NCBI GenBank assembly: GCA_002363695.1
Contig: DEWO01000123.1
Coordinates: 8,530-15,582, forward strand
Source: Prevotella sp. UBA3208
GTDB lineage: Bacteria; Bacteroidota; Bacteroidia; Bacteroidales; Bacteroidaceae
Direction of reading: 5' to 3'
Length of the DNA stretch: 7,053 nt
In this document: one piece after another, positions 6,383 through 7,053 of the stretch
Layout of the letters: each line of letters begins with the position of its first letter
Numbering within the stretch: the first letter of the stretch is position 1
Program-made: the position numbers and the translations under genes
The notes under the pieces: model-generated
The model's database searches: none
Told to the model about the DNA's origin: nothing
What the model saw: the letters and a program-made list of their open reading frames with translations, nothing else

Positions 6383-6400
6383 TATTATATATATATAATG
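6381..6400. other. AT-only tract at the menF/menD junction
   Basis: This 20-bp stretch, containing TATATATATA, has no G or C until its last base. It encodes the menF C-terminus NIIYI and stop, the 2-nt gap, and the first bases of menD. It stands out against GC-rich neighbours. An unstructured AT-rich leader is the usual substitute for a Shine-Dalgarno sequence in Bacteroidetes, so it probably serves as the menD translation-initiation region. Confidence 0.45.
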
Positions 6401-7053
6401 TTACGCATGGTATCGAGTTTGGCCTCTGTCTCCTGCCACTCCTGTTCCTCGTCGCTGTCGGTCAGCAGTCCGCCACCCGCATAGAGACGATAGCCATCGC
6501 GGAACAGCTGCATACAGCGCAGCGTGACAAACAGGTGGGTCTGCTCATGCAGTCCGAAGGGGCCCATGAAACCACTATAGTACGAACGGCGATGGTGCTC
6601 GTTGGCCAGAATGAAACGGAAGGCCGCTTCCTTGGGCAGGCCGCAGACGGCAGGCGTGGGATGCAGCACGTGCAACAGCTCGCCCACACTCGCGCTGTCA
6701 CTCAGCGTGAAACGGAAATCGCTTCGCAGGTGAGCCAGGTGCCCGGCTCGTGCCGTATAGGGGCCGTCCTCCGTAAAGTCGAACGTGAACCGTTCCAACT
6801 GTCGCGTGATATAGGTCGCCACATAGCGTTGCTCCTGCAGGTTCTTGTCTCCCCAGGCGACGTTGTCCTGCCAGGCCACAGTCCCGGCCAGTGCCATCGT
6901 CTGCCACCGTCTGCCTTCGCCCGAGAGCAGAGTCTCCGGCGTTGCCGCCAGCCACAGCCCGCTTTGGGGAGTATATACCAGCGAGATGAACATACGGGGA
7001 TAGCGTTCACACGCCCTGCGGAACAGTTCCACGGGCGTTGCCTGCCCCGCGCC
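6385..7053 (-). CDS. menF: isochorismate synthase MenF, 5' end cut off by window edge
   Basis: Predicted to convert chorismate to isochorismate, feeding MenD. The frame is open from the window edge at 7053 to the stop at 6385, giving the C-terminal 222 residues. The N-terminal part, with the catalytic lysine of the family, lies outside the window. Chorismate-binding motifs are present in order: LAATPETLL, ALAGTVAW, DKNLQEQRYV, HLRSDF, LHPTPAVCGLPKEAA, the RRSYYSGFMGPFG segment, and the terminal YAGGG followed by EQEWQETEAKL, which carries metal-binding glutamates in this family. The LHPTPAV form and the absence of a glutamine-amidotransferase context favour isochorismate synthase over anthranilate or aminodeoxychorismate synthase, and the menD neighbour settles it. 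An internal GTG at 7032 is not the start, because the frame and homology continue upstream. Any promoter for menF-menD is outside the window. Confidence 0.93.
   Translation of the reverse strand, partial: GAGQATPVELFRRACERYPRMFISLVYTPQSGLWLAATPETLLSGEGRRWQTMALAGTVAWQDNVAWGDKNLQEQRYVATYITRQLERFTFDFTEDGPYTARAGHLAHLRSDFRFTLSDSASVGELLHVLHPTPAVCGLPKEAAFRFILANEHHRRSYYSGFMGPFGLHEQTHLFVTLRCMQLFRDGYRLYAGGGLLTDSDEEQEWQETEAKLDTMRNIIYI

Overview
The window is a stretch of a Bacteroidales chromosome, most likely Prevotella-like. Coding DNA is GC-rich and tightly packed, while the single large intergenic gap is AT-rich. Both promoters that can be read have the Bacteroidetes form (TTTG, 19-20 bp spacer, TAnnTTTG), with no Shine-Dalgarno-like sequence. 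The protein sequences resemble Bacteroidetes homologues as I remember them. The genus is an inference and was not tested by a search.

Layout: five of the six genes belong to menaquinone (vitamin K2) biosynthesis and all lie on the minus strand. Read in the direction of transcription, the right-hand block is menF (isochorismate synthase, 5' end cut off by the window edge at 7053) followed 2 nt later by menD (SEPHCHC synthase). The left-hand block is menB (DHNA-CoA synthase), menC (o-succinylbenzoate synthase) and menE (o-succinylbenzoate-CoA ligase, 3' end cut off at position 1). These three are joined by two 4-bp ATGA stop/start overlaps. Together they cover chorismate to isochorismate (MenF), SEPHCHC (MenD), o-succinylbenzoate (MenC), its CoA ester (MenE) and DHNA-CoA (MenB). 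The MenH lyase step between MenD and MenC, and the steps after DHNA-CoA, are not in the window.

The men cluster is split by a plus-strand gene for a P-loop nucleoside (uridine-type) kinase with an N-terminal TGS-like domain. This gene converges on menD with an 11-bp overlap of 3' ends and diverges from menB across about 580 bp of non-coding DNA. That gap holds the two divergent promoters, an array of about four 21-bp tandem repeats, two pairs of short direct repeats around the array, and a 12-bp palindrome upstream of the menB promoter.

The most unusual point is inside menD: a nearly perfect 34-bp tandem duplication with internal hairpin symmetry is inserted in frame just before a substrate-binding loop. 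Because 34 is not a multiple of three, the two copies are translated in different frames, and gain or loss of one copy would break menD. I found no tRNA, rRNA, CRISPR array, transposase or phage gene.
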